A DNA stretch of 56,972 nucleotides, taken from NCBI RefSeq assembly GCF_003073175.1, contig NZ_QBBX01000010.1, positions 88,680 through 145,651 of the forward strand, given 5' to 3'. Position numbers and translations under genes: made by a program. Shown here piece after piece: positions 25,602-34,406 of the stretch. Source of the stretch: Peribacillus acanthi. Lineage in GTDB: Bacteria; Bacillota; Bacilli; Bacillales; DSM-1321. Below the pieces are notes generated by a model. That model had not been told where the DNA came from and searched no databases. It saw nothing but the letters and a program-made list of their open reading frames with translations. Numbering within the stretch: the first letter of the stretch is position 1; each line of letters starts with the position of its first letter.

Positions 25602-26489
25602 CTATACGTCCTGGGTTATCACTGTGGTTTGATCTTTATTATTACGTCTCATTATTCCATATATAATGCCCATGCCAAGTACTGATAGTGCTAAATAACA
25701 TAAAACTGCATATTCGAAATAATGATAAGATAATGTGGCCATTACATCATACATCGAATGAACAATTACACACGTCCATAAGCTTTTCGACCATAATAAA
25801 AGCAAGGCAAATAATAATCCCATATTTGTATATGTGACAACAGTTCCGATTGTGATTTGCCAGTCTGTTTCCGTTGATAAGGCATGTCCCACCCCGAACA
25901 ATAGAGAAGAAATGAACACGGACATTATCAAGAATCGATCACGTTTTCCCTCTTCCCACAGGTTTCGGAAGAAAAACTTGCACAATAATAGAATAAAAAT
26001 AATATATGATAATCTCCAGACTTCTTCTAAACCTGCTAAAAGGTCAGTATAAAAGTCATACCCAATTAAATCAATTGTATCAAATAAGGAAGCAGATTCA
26101 GCACCTGGATACTTCTCCAATTCCGAATCCTCCATAATTGAGAGGGAGTTTGAATAACTTTCCACATAGTCTATATAACTATTGTTAAAATCTTTAAATA
26201 TATTAGAAGTGTATAAATCCGAAAGAATGCTTCCTGTAATAAAAATAGAAGATACGATAAAAAAACGAAACAATTTCTTAGTAATAGATGATTTTTTTAA
26301 GTTCGGTTTTAGTTGATCATTGAGCTTTATTCCAATAAAAAATGCCACGATCATTAGTGCATCATAAATGGTACTAAAAAAATAACTATAGCGATTTAAA
26401 AATAATGTTATCTCTGCACCAATTGTAATTAGAAGCATGCCAATAAACAACTTTACAGAGATTGGTTTGGTTAAACGATCTGTTAGCAT
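25602..26489 (-). CDS. CPBP-family intramembrane metalloprotease
   Basis: The 295-residue protein has about seven hydrophobic segments and the three CPBP (CAAX protease/Abi) motifs: EEVWR (EExxR) near residue 160, FGVGH (FxxxH) near 205 and HSMYD (HxxxD) near 249. The residues needed for metal binding and catalysis are all there. Roles in the family range from CAAX processing to bacteriocin self-immunity. It starts 12 nt after the stop of the preceding gene with only a weak ribosome site, so it may depend on coupling with it. Confidence 0.8.
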   Translation of the reverse strand: MLTDRLTKPISVKLFIGMLLITIGAEITLFLNRYSYFFSTIYDALMIVAFFIGIKLNDQLKPNLKKSSITKKLFRFFIVSSIFITGSILSDLYTSNIFKDFNNSYIDYVESYSNSLSIMEDSELEKYPGAESASLFDTIDLIGYDFYTDLLAGLEEVWRLSYIIFILLLCKFFFRNLWEEGKRDRFLIMSVFISSLLFGVGHALSTETDWQITIGTVVTYTNMGLLFALLLLWSKSLWTCVIVHSMYDVMATLSYHYFEYAVLCYLALSVLGMGIIYGIMRRNNKDQTTVITQDV

Positions 26490-26501
26490 AAGAATTACCG
26501 T

Positions 26502-27356
26502 CTATTCATATAAATTTTGGATATGCATTTCTAAATCATTTTCATATTTCTTTGGCCACGTTGTTTCAATTTCATTTGTATAACGAGTCCACTCTTTTTG
26601 AAGATCAGCAAGTGATTTCCCATACACAGCTTCCATGTTCAGTTCCACCGTATGGTGATTGAATAGTTGTAAATATTTCTTAGGGCCATAATGCTCTATT
26701 AAATACAGACTAAACGATGCGATTTTCCAATAAGAAGCCTGATTTTGTGTGTAAGTATCATGGTCTTCCTTGCCACGTATTATAGCGTAAAAAAACCAGT
26801 CTTTTGTCATTAGCTCATGAAAATCAGGAGTTTCATAATGCTTTTTATGTATGATCCACATATCATGTGCTGTATATTGAATTCCTTCGTTAGGCAGATA
26901 GTGAAGATAGTTTCCTAAACCAATTGTGGTGAATGGTCGCATTTTGATTTTAGGATATAAACTATAAATCAACATCTCATGAAAATTCCAGTCTTCTAAA
27001 TAAATTTGGTCTGGATCATATAGATACATAGATACATAGCTTGGCGGAATATATTGAACCGCTTTACTACTATTAAGGACAATAGTTGCCTTTTCTTTCG
27101 GCGTAATGGAAGACTTCATTGCCCCAAGAACGTCTTCTGTCGCGGAAGTGATGTGTTTTTCGATTTCATCTAGAAGGACATCATCATAGTTACCGTCATT
27201 TTGGATGACGATGGTAATATTATTTATTTTAATATATCTATTTTTTTCTTCACTAGTATTTTCATTTATTAGCTTGATTGAAACAAAACCAAGCAGGTTA
27301 ATAATAGCTAGAAAAAATAAGCAGGCCACTCCCCACTTCAATGTGCGTCTTTTCAT
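26502..27356 (-). CDS. Membrane-anchored gluzincin-like protein lacking a complete HExxH motif
   Basis: The 284-residue protein has one N-terminal TM (about 9-28) and an extracytoplasmic domain. The layout resembles peptidase MA-like proteins: HEMLIYSL at the place of the HExxH helix, GLGNYLHYLPNEGIQ where the third ligand helix usually gives a Glu, and a C-terminal YGPKKYLQLF-MEAVYGKSLADLQKEW, which is the family tail. The second zinc His is replaced by Ile-Tyr, so it is probably not an active protease. GGGAGTG precedes the ATG. It forms an apparent two-gene unit with the CPBP protease. Confidence 0.6.
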   Translation of the reverse strand: MKRRTLKWGVACLFFLAIINLLGFVSIKLINENTSEEKNRYIKINNITIVIQNDGNYDDVLLDEIEKHITSATEDVLGAMKSSITPKEKATIVLNSSKAVQYIPPSYVSMYLYDPDQIYLEDWNFHEMLIYSLYPKIKMRPFTTIGLGNYLHYLPNEGIQYTAHDMWIIHKKHYETPDFHELMTKDWFFYAIIRGKEDHDTYTQNQASYWKIASFSLYLIEHYGPKKYLQLFNHHTVELNMEAVYGKSLADLQKEWTRYTNEIETTWPKKYENDLEMHIQNLYE

Positions 27357-27465
27357 ATTTCACTCCCTTCCTGAAAAGTCCCATATGACATATGATATAC
27401 ATTATTCAACATTTCGAGGAATTGAGCAATCCATTTTGCAATAAAACTTTAACATATTAATACCG

Positions 27466-28950
27466 TTATGGATTTACTAGTATAGTAGCGATTTCATCTT
27501 GTATGAACGTTACTTTTTCCTCATCCTTAACGTTATTAATTATAATTGAAAAAACATACTTATCCCCATTTGAACGGTTTGCATAGCCTGAAAGTGTCGA
27601 TACAGATGTAATGGTTCCTGTTTTAGCTCGTATATTTCCTTTAGCTGGATCATTTTTCATCCTTTTTCTTAAAGTGCCTCCAATCATTCGATCAGGATTT
27701 CCCGAGACAGGCAATGAATACTCAAAACTTGGGAACCATTGCTCATTTTGGATAGCAACCAAAAAATGGGACAAAGCATTTCCCGTTACTAAATTCACAT
27801 GCGATATTCCCGATCCATCTCTAATTAAAAGATTGTTAGGATTGACCCCAAAATCCTTAATAGACTCTTCTATCACTTCTATCCCTTTTTTCCAGCTGCC
27901 CTCTCCTTTGTGGACTCTCCCCATTTCCTTAACCAATACTTCTGCAATGCTATTATTACTTAACTTCATCATTGGTACTATCATTTCTTTCAATGGCATC
28001 GATTGGTGCTTAAGTACTAATGTTGCCTTTGATGGTGTGGTGTCAAAGTGTGTTTTCCCCAAAAACAGGATGCCTTGTTCAAGAAGAGCTTGTTTGAATT
28101 GATCCATGACTAGCTGCGACGGGTCCGTTACCGCAATCCATGACCTTGAGGATAAGTTAACAGGTAAGGCACCCTCAATCTTAATAGAATTAGAATCATG
28201 TCTTCTTTTAATATTAATTTCTTTTTTCTCACCTTTTTTTACCGTTTTAGTTTCATTCGTTATTGAAACCAAGGATGTAAAGGGTGATATTTTAACTCTG
28301 GCTGGATTTCCAATTTTAGAGGAAGGTTGTAAATCTATCATGACCGTTCCTGCATCATAATCTTTATTTGGTGATATGGTTAATGCTGATACTGCCGCTC
28401 CGTAGTACTCACCTTCATCACTCCATGAAAGGTCTTTAGAATAGCGTTCTGAATCATACCAGGTGTCATCACCAATTATATTCCCTTTAATAACGGTGAC
28501 TCCCCTCTTTTTCAATTGAATGACTAGTTCCGATAGGTCTTCTTTTAGTAGTGTAGGATTTCCTTTACCTTTTACATATAAGTTCCCCTGTAAAACATTC
28601 TCAACTATTACTCCATCGGTCCAGATTTCAGTTGAGAATCTATAATCCTCCCCTAATACCTTAAGAGCCACTGCTGCCGTTAATATTTTCATGTTGGATG
28701 CTGGCCTTACATTGACATCACCCATTTTCTCGTATACTAGTTCTCCTGTTTTCGCTGATCTGATGCTGACGGATGTCAAAGCTCCATCTAAAATTGGATT
28801 CTTTAGTACCTCTTCAATTTTTTCATCGAGAGAATTCAATACTACTGGTTCAGCATCTACTTGAATTTCCTGCTGTCCAATTGTCATAGGTTTGACGGTA
28901 ACTACCATCATTACCAATACCGTAAAGATCCAAAGGAATTTCTTTTCCAT
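27466..28950 (-). CDS. dacC: D-alanyl-D-alanine carboxypeptidase/endopeptidase (peptidase S13)
   Basis: The 494-residue exported penicillin-binding protein has a signal peptide (about 1-26), the active-site SxxK motif SNMK in VRPASNMKILTAAVAL, SxN in KLSNNSIAEVLVKEM and KTG in RAKTGTITSVSTLSGY. The large insert between the first two motifs (GDDTWYDSERY and YYGAAVSALTISPN) is typical of the DacC/PBP4 class. It trims terminal D-Ala from stem peptides and may cleave cross-links, outside the membrane. Length matches B. subtilis DacC (491). It is monocistronic. Confidence 0.9.
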   Translation of the reverse strand: MEKKFLWIFTVLVMMVVTVKPMTIGQQEIQVDAEPVVLNSLDEKIEEVLKNPILDGALTSVSIRSAKTGELVYEKMGDVNVRPASNMKILTAAVALKVLGEDYRFSTEIWTDGVIVENVLQGNLYVKGKGNPTLLKEDLSELVIQLKKRGVTVIKGNIIGDDTWYDSERYSKDLSWSDEGEYYGAAVSALTISPNKDYDAGTVMIDLQPSSKIGNPARVKISPFTSLVSITNETKTVKKGEKKEINIKRRHDSNSIKIEGALPVNLSSRSWIAVTDPSQLVMDQFKQALLEQGILFLGKTHFDTTPSKATLVLKHQSMPLKEMIVPMMKLSNNSIAEVLVKEMGRVHKGEGSWKKGIEVIEESIKDFGVNPNNLLIRDGSGISHVNLVTGNALSHFLVAIQNEQWFPSFEYSLPVSGNPDRMIGGTLRKRMKNDPAKGNIRAKTGTITSVSTLSGYANRSNGDKYVFSIIINNVKDEEKVTFIQDEIATILVNP

Positions 28951-29039
28951 GTACCGCCCATCCTTTTAAAGTTATTGGTATGTTTTTCGGTATATTGTTG
29001 GAATTATCCTTCATTCGAGAAAAATTAAAAAGAAACACC

Positions 29040-29072
29040 AAAAGACCTATTACCGAAAAGTGATAATAGGTC
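29040..29072 (-). terminator. Terminator after the subtilisin gene
   Basis: On the minus strand gacctatta (29072-29064) and taataggtc (29052-29044) pair, followed by four T. Confidence 0.7.
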
Positions 29073-29084
29073 CACGTAATCTTA

Positions 29085-30329
29085 TTAGTTTACTGTTGGG
29101 AAACCATAGCCAGATGCATAATCATCACCTGTTGCGGCTCCTTGTCCTCCATTAATATCATTAGACTTCGCTCTATTTTGCAGTTCTGCTCGTACTTGTG
29201 CTGAAGTTAACGACTTGTTGGCAGACCAAATTTTTGCAGCCAGACCCGAAACATGAGGAGTGGCCATGGATGTTCCGCTTATTGTGTTATACCCACCATC
29301 CATCCAAGTGGATTCGATCGCCGCACCTGGAGCTGAAACTTCAACATCTTTTTCTTGAATGATATAATCTCCGTCTGTTAATGGATTACCTCTTGATGAG
29401 AAATTTGCTACTCTATATGTGCCGTTTTCTTGGACATTTTCTAATGCAGCTACAGCAACTACATTGGATAGTGCCCCTGGATAACCGATGGTATTGGCAG
29501 AGGGACCACTGTTACCTGCAGCAGCAATGATAAGAACACCTTTACTGTATGCATAGTCCACTGCGCTAGCTATTAAACTATCTTTCGCACTTGAACCTAG
29601 AGACATTGAAATGATAACCTTCGAACTAGTACTAGTTGCTTGATCTGCGGCATGTCTAATAGCGTAAGCAATGTCATCGGAATACCCTGAACCTCGGTCA
29701 TTCAATACTTTGTATGCCCAAAGCTCAGCCTCTGGAGCAACTCCGTATATTCCTTGGCCATCGGTTCCACCATTTGCTAAAACACTCCCAGCTACGTGCG
29801 TTCCATGACCATTTCTATCATTACATGAATTATTAACAAGTGGAGATTTTGTTTGAGTAAAATCCTTACATTGCTCAACATTTTGTACTAAATCAATATG
29901 AGATTTATAGACTCCTGTATCCAATACGGCAACTTTAATTCCGTCACCACCGCTTGACTGAGATAATGAATTATTTTTATAAATTGCCTTTATCCCCCAT
30001 GGCACTTGATTTGTAGGGACTGCCTGTGCAGTATTAGTTGGCGGAGCTTCAATACTTGCCGTTTCAACTAAACGAACTGACAAGTTCTTTTTATTTTGCA
30101 ATGCTTTGTATTGTTTTTCTGTTAAGTCTACTGTGAAGCCTTCACTATTAAATTCTCGATGTACCCCATAACTCTCTTTTAAAACTTTTTTGTCAGAATC
30201 AGATGCAGTAATAAGAACCCTTAATAATTCTTGCTCATTTACCTCCTTCGCAGTAGCCACTGGCATCAATGCAGAAAAACACATCCCAACACTTAAAATC
30301 GTTGCTCCCAACCATTTTCTCTTTTTCAT
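29085..30329 (-). CDS. Secreted subtilisin-like serine protease (S8), cold-active S41/sphericase type
   Basis: The 414-residue preproenzyme has a signal peptide (1-27, VATA-KE), an I9-type propeptide (about 28-105) with GFTVDLTEKQYKALQ, and the catalytic domain beginning NQVPWGIKAIYKNN. The triad is Asp in VAVLDTGV, His in NGHGTHVAGS and Ser in GTSMATPHVSGLAA; the oxyanion Asn is in AAAGNSG. Two Cys (VEQCKDF and NNSC) probably form a disulfide. The order and wording of these blocks recall the Antarctic Bacillus subtilisins S39/S41 and sphericase from memory. It degrades extracellular protein. GGAGGAGAG precedes the ATG. It is a single-gene unit; regulation could not be read from the upstream region. 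Confidence 0.9.
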   Translation of the reverse strand: MKKRKWLGATILSVGMCFSALMPVATAKEVNEQELLRVLITASDSDKKVLKESYGVHREFNSEGFTVDLTEKQYKALQNKKNLSVRLVETASIEAPPTNTAQAVPTNQVPWGIKAIYKNNSLSQSSGGDGIKVAVLDTGVYKSHIDLVQNVEQCKDFTQTKSPLVNNSCNDRNGHGTHVAGSVLANGGTDGQGIYGVAPEAELWAYKVLNDRGSGYSDDIAYAIRHAADQATSTSSKVIISMSLGSSAKDSLIASAVDYAYSKGVLIIAAAGNSGPSANTIGYPGALSNVVAVAALENVQENGTYRVANFSSRGNPLTDGDYIIQEKDVEVSAPGAAIESTWMDGGYNTISGTSMATPHVSGLAAKIWSANKSLTSAQVRAELQNRAKSNDINGGQGAATGDDYASGYGFPTVN

Positions 30330-30443
30330 CTTCTCTCCTCCGACTAGTCTAATTCTCAGCTATTCTCGATGTAAAACTACTATAATACAATTATAAGATG
30401 TCGAATATATGCTGAATTTATCAAATTTTCAGAATAATTAAAT

Positions 30444-30470
30444 TAAAAAACAGAGTCAAAAGACCCTGTT
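30444..30470 (-). terminator. Terminator after the orphan permease pair
   Basis: On the minus strand aacagggtc-tttt-gactctgtt is followed by a T-run. Confidence 0.82.
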
Positions 30471-30495
30471 AAATAGGTATAATTATTCATTTTTA

Positions 30496-31425
30496 CTAAA
30501 TTTTACCTTCATCTTTTAATCGAAATGCCTTTTTAAGAGATTCTAAAATTGTAGATAAAGAAAGGATGCTTAAAGCAAAAAAGATTATTGGTGTTAACGG
30601 AATCCACGGATATGCTCTTAAATATCGATAAGAATCCCCAATGATTCCTGACCATTCCATGGAAATAGATTTTGGCGGCTGACCAGTTTCATAGTCTATG
30701 AAGGTCCCACCAAAAAATAATTTCAGGGTGCCTAAATGCGCTAAAATGATTAATGCTTGTATAAATTGCTGGATAAATAAGAAAAAGATTTTATCTTTCA
30801 TGTTAGGCATTATGTGCTTCCAAAAAATATGCCATTTAGAACCACCTAATATAATTGCACTTTCTATGTATTCTTGGTTCCACAATTTCCTCATCTGACT
30901 AGTAAACTGTAAGCTTAAAGTTGGAAGGGCTAAAAAGGATAACACTAATATTTCAAATAAAGCTCGTTCCCAAAATGGATGATCGAAGCCCGTTGTTTTC
31001 ATCCATAAAACGTTAAACAAAATAAAAAATGCTATCAACGTTTGAGGGACAATAGAAAAAGGTTCGGATACCCATCTCATGAATGTCAGTATTCTAGGGA
31101 AATAGGTTGATACTGTTGATCCAATGAATAAACTCATCAAAACGCGCAATAAGGCAATGATTAATCCAACTGAGAGAGTATACTTTGCTCCAACAATAAC
31201 CATCTGAAGCATATCATAACCTAACAAATCGGTTCCAAAAGGAAATTTTTCTAATGGAGAATAAGGCGGTACTGATAACACTTCTGCTTTCTCGTTCATT
31301 TCTAAAAGTGTAAGTTTGATTTTATCGTCAAAGAAAACTCCATAACAGATACTATAAACAAATAGCCCCACAAAGAATGTAGTACTAATCATAAACTTCC
31401 AATCTTTTAATAGATAGGCCTTCAT
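30496..31425 (-). CDS. Oligopeptide-type ABC transporter permease (DppC/OppC-like)
   Basis: The 309-residue permease has an N-terminal TM (about 10-30), an extracytoplasmic loop with FPFGTDLLGYDMLQMVIVGAKYTL, which is the OppC-type GTDxxGrDvlsrli block, and five further TM segments. The coupling (EAA) region reads EYIESAIILGGSKWHIFWKHIMPN. It overlaps the upstream permease by 4 nt. Neither a binding protein nor ATPases are encoded nearby, so partners must come from elsewhere or the function has shifted. Confidence 0.8.
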   Translation of the reverse strand: MKAYLLKDWKFMISTTFFVGLFVYSICYGVFFDDKIKLTLLEMNEKAEVLSVPPYSPLEKFPFGTDLLGYDMLQMVIVGAKYTLSVGLIIALLRVLMSLFIGSTVSTYFPRILTFMRWVSEPFSIVPQTLIAFFILFNVLWMKTTGFDHPFWERALFEILVLSFLALPTLSLQFTSQMRKLWNQEYIESAIILGGSKWHIFWKHIMPNMKDKIFFLFIQQFIQALIILAHLGTLKLFFGGTFIDYETGQPPKSISMEWSGIIGDSYRYLRAYPWIPLTPIIFFALSILSLSTILESLKKAFRLKDEGKI

Positions 31426-32291
31426 TCTCTTTCTCCTTTCATTATTTGTGGGGTAATGAGCTCGTACAGTTTATAAATTAGAAAAAATGGAACAAAAATA
31501 GATAATGCTACGATAACAAAAAGTTCTGGTGCTTCAAACGTTAATATAAACATGGAAACACCTTGAATGTTAAATAAATATTCAACGACCACCATAGAAG
31601 ATAACAGAACCCAGATAAGCGTTTTCGAATTAATCCATATTTCATCAATAATATTTCTTGTAATATGTTTTATTAGAATTGAAATATGTGTTGTACCTGT
31701 ACTCTGTGCTAGTAAGACATAATTTTTCTCAAATTCGCTTTTAATAGAAATTAAGATGATTTTAATAAAGTAAAAACTTGCCGGAATGCTTAGTGAAATT
31801 AAAGGTAGAACAATACTACGCTCAGATCCCATCGATATTACTTGAGTAAGCTTTATCCCATAGTTTTTATAAATGAATATGACTCCTAATTGTAGAACTG
31901 AAATGATCAAAATGTCTGGAATAGATTCGAAAACTATTAATTTCCTTAAGAATGAATCTACTTTTTTAAAGAAGAAAGCATAGCAAATAAATACTACTAA
32001 AATAGAAAATAATAAACCAATTAATAGTGAAGCTCCTATAAAAATCAATGTTTCTCTATATTTCACCCAAAAGATAGGAAATAATTCAGTATGCTCCCAG
32101 TATGTTGCATTATCAAAGAATAGCAATTTCAAAGTTAAGTTTTTAACATAAACTAAATACTCTTTCAGGTGGAATCCTAAATTATCAAAAAGAATAGGCA
32201 TTCCCGTCACAAGTATGATGATCCCTACCCCAACTAAAAATTGCATTAATATCAAAAATAATTTCAAACTAATTCTATATATTTTTTCCAT
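31422..32291 (-). CDS. Oligopeptide-type ABC transporter permease (DppB/OppB-like)
   Basis: The 289-residue product has six TM segments, the first at about 8-30. The EAA-like coupling loop is FEKNYVLLAQSTGTTHISILIKHITRN, followed by ILLSSMVVVEYLF-type GalE-like end motif of OppB permeases (SSMVVVEYLFNIQGV). The ATG at 32291 has a GGTGAGGG ribosome site; a longer frame start at 32363 lacks one. It is the first gene of a two-gene permease unit with the OppC-like gene. Sequence divergence from dipeptide permeases is large, so the substrate is unknown. Confidence 0.78.
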   Translation of the reverse strand: MEKIYRISLKLFLILMQFLVGVGIIILVTGMPILFDNLGFHLKEYLVYVKNLTLKLLFFDNATYWEHTELFPIFWVKYRETLIFIGASLLIGLLFSILVVFICYAFFFKKVDSFLRKLIVFESIPDILIISVLQLGVIFIYKNYGIKLTQVISMGSERSIVLPLISLSIPASFYFIKIILISIKSEFEKNYVLLAQSTGTTHISILIKHITRNIIDEIWINSKTLIWVLLSSMVVVEYLFNIQGVSMFILTFEAPELFVIVALSIFVPFFLIYKLYELITPQIMKGERE

Positions 32292-32675
32292 TCCCTCACC
32301 ATCTTTTGTAAATATTTGGTCACAATTATTACAAGTATATAACAATAAAATCAACAGTAGCAATTTTCTAAAGAATATTTGTTTTTTATGAAGATGTATT
32401 TGTAATTATTGTGTTGGTGGCACAGACCGTGTATTTCTTAACAGCACTGATTGGCTGAGTGTTTTGTCGAAAAATCGATATTTTTTGATTTTCGTAGTTA
32501 TTTTGGCCATATCGATTTTATTTTTCCTAGTTTCGCAGTTATTTTTTCTGTTTCGATTTTATTTTTCACAGTTTTAATGATAGGAGAATCTGTATTATAA
32601 AATCTTTCCTTTTTCATGAAGGAATCCTAGCTGAAATGTAGAAATTATCATGGAAACCTCGAAAGGAGTAAATAA
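32292..32675. other. AT-rich intergenic region with a 41-bp tandem duplication
   Basis: Two adjacent 41-bp units (32491-32531 and 32532-32572) share ttcg-agttatttt and tcgattttatttttc. A weaker third partial unit precedes them (around 32466-32490). No frame or RNA is seen. The region separates divergent transcription units and must hold the NERD gene promoter. Confidence 0.65.
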
Positions 32676-33647
32676 ATGATAATAAAAGACTTAAAAATTC
32701 CTCTCTCTATTCAAAAATTACAAGCATTAGAACGCAGACTTCCATCTCATCATCAAAAAATCCCCTTAATTAAGGAAGAACTCAAAAATCGACAAGCTGG
32801 ATACAACGGCGAAACTGCCATCACCTTTCCTCTTAGCTTTCTTGATCCTAAATCCTACCATATTTTTCGCGGACTACGTTTATTAGACCAATCTTATTTT
32901 TTCCAAATGGATATTCTCATACTTTCTGCCAGTTTTATTCTAATTATTGAAGTCAAAAACTTTGGTGGGAAAATTTTCTTTGATCCAGTTTTTAAGCAGC
33001 TCATCCAAACAAAAGATGGAAAAGAGATGGCTTATCCTGACCCTATCATTCAAGTCAAACGTCATGAGATGCAACTGAAAAAGTGGTTATCTCAAAAAGG
33101 ACTCCCCCAAATCCCGATTTATTCCTTAGTCCTCATAAGTAATCCAAGAACCATTATCCGTACTACTCCTGAAAATCATTCCATATCAAATCATGTCCTG
33201 CATCGCGACTTATTACCCTTAAAAATCATTCAAATTGAAAAATCCAATCCTAGCCCCATCATATCCGATAAGGAAATGAAAAAGATTATTCGCCTATTAA
33301 AGAAACAACACACTGAAGGTGAATCTTCCATCCTTGAACAATATCAAATTAACCAAAAAGACATATTAAAAGGCATTTTTTGTCCTCAATGTAGCTATCT
33401 ACCTATCCATAGACATCATGGAGCTTGGTTTTGCCCTAAGTGTAAATTCAAGAACAAAGACGCTCACTTTACAGCCTTGCATGATTACAGGCTTTTATTC
33501 GGACCAACCATTACCAACAGCCAAATACGGGAGTACCTGATCCTTGAATCCTCTTCTTGTGCTACCAGACTACTATCGTCTATAAATCTTCCCTATTCAG
33601 GAACAAAAAAAGACAGAGTTTATCACCTAGCCTTTAATGAGGAATAG
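32676..33647 (+). CDS. NERD-domain protein with C-terminal zinc ribbon
   Basis: The 323-residue protein has a NERD (nuclease-related) domain (about 40-160): GYNGETAITFPLSFL, FQMDILILSASFILIIEVKNFGG and VKRHEMQLKKWL. The D-x-I and E-x-K residues match the PD-(D/E)XK-like core. A zinc ribbon follows near 231-255 with CPQC and CPKC, then a short HARE-like or unknown helical tail (ITNSQIREYLILES). NERD proteins are thought to process DNA but are mostly uncharacterised in Bacillus. GAAAGGAG precedes the ATG. Confidence 0.82.
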   Translation: MIIKDLKIPLSIQKLQALERRLPSHHQKIPLIKEELKNRQAGYNGETAITFPLSFLDPKSYHIFRGLRLLDQSYFFQMDILILSASFILIIEVKNFGGKIFFDPVFKQLIQTKDGKEMAYPDPIIQVKRHEMQLKKWLSQKGLPQIPIYSLVLISNPRTIIRTTPENHSISNHVLHRDLLPLKIIQIEKSNPSPIISDKEMKKIIRLLKKQHTEGESSILEQYQINQKDILKGIFCPQCSYLPIHRHHGAWFCPKCKFKNKDAHFTALHDYRLLFGPTITNSQIREYLILESSSCATRLLSSINLPYSGTKKDRVYHLAFNEE

Positions 33648-33778
33648 AAAAACGTCAATTGTCCTAATTGATACATAAAAACAAGAAGATAACAGTATGA
33701 CTTGTCATGGGATGATTTGTAAATTAGTGGTATTATAAGTAAAAAACAAATAGAGATAAAACCTTAAGGAGAGAGCAT

Positions 33779-34338
33779 ATGAAATTTGTTCATATTTTCG
33801 GACCTCAAGCGGTTGGTAAAATGACAGTTGGGCAGGAATTAGTGAAAATAACAGATTTGAAACTTTTTCATAACCATATGCTATCGATTTGGTCGGTCAT
33901 TTTTTTGATTACAGTACAAAGGAAGGAAAAAGATTAGTAAATTTGTTTCGCCAGGAGATATTTGAAGAGGTTTCAAAGAGTAATTTGTACGGAATGATTT
34001 TCACTTATGTCTGGATGTTTGATAAGGAATCGGATTGGGATTATGTTAAGCGACTTTCCGAACTTTTTGAGTCAAGAGGAGGCACTGTCTACTATGTAGA
34101 ATTAGAAGCTGACTTAGAAGAAAGACTTGAGCGAAATAAAAGTTCAAACAGACTGGAACACAAGCCTAAAAAACGAGATATTGAATGGTCTGAAAATGAT
34201 TTAAAAAGCACATTGGAAAAGCATAGATTAAATTCATTAGAGGGTGAAATCAATTTCCAAAACTATATAAAAATCAACAATACAGACTTAAGTGCACAAG
34301 AAGTAGCAAAAATCATTAAGGAAGAATTTCACTTATAG
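33779..34338 (+). pseudogene. P-loop kinase-like ATPase, frameshifted
   Basis: The ATG at 33779 (AAGGAGAG upstream) opens MKFVHIFGPQAVGKMTVGQE, a Walker A motif of the small AAA/shikimate-kinase-like family, and runs to LFHNHM at 33880. The frame then shifts; the expected continuation IDLVGHFFDYSTKEGKRLV lies in the next frame and goes on to 34338. The span is 560 nt, so one base is missing. Loss of one A after ATG at 33880/33881 (giving atgctatcgat instead of atgactatcgat) would explain it. Corrected length is about 186 residues. The substrate is unknown. A sequencing error cannot be excluded. Confidence 0.85.
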
Positions 34339-34349
34339 GGATTCAAAAA

Positions 34350-34394
34350 AATAAAACTGCACCTATATGCATTGGACTAACAATGATAGGTGCA
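34350..34394 (-). terminator. Terminator after ppaC
   Basis: The arms tgcacctat (34358-34366) and ataggtgca (34386-34394) pair, with a T-rich tail on the minus strand. Confidence 0.82.
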
Positions 34395-34406
34395 ATGATT
34401 TATTGT

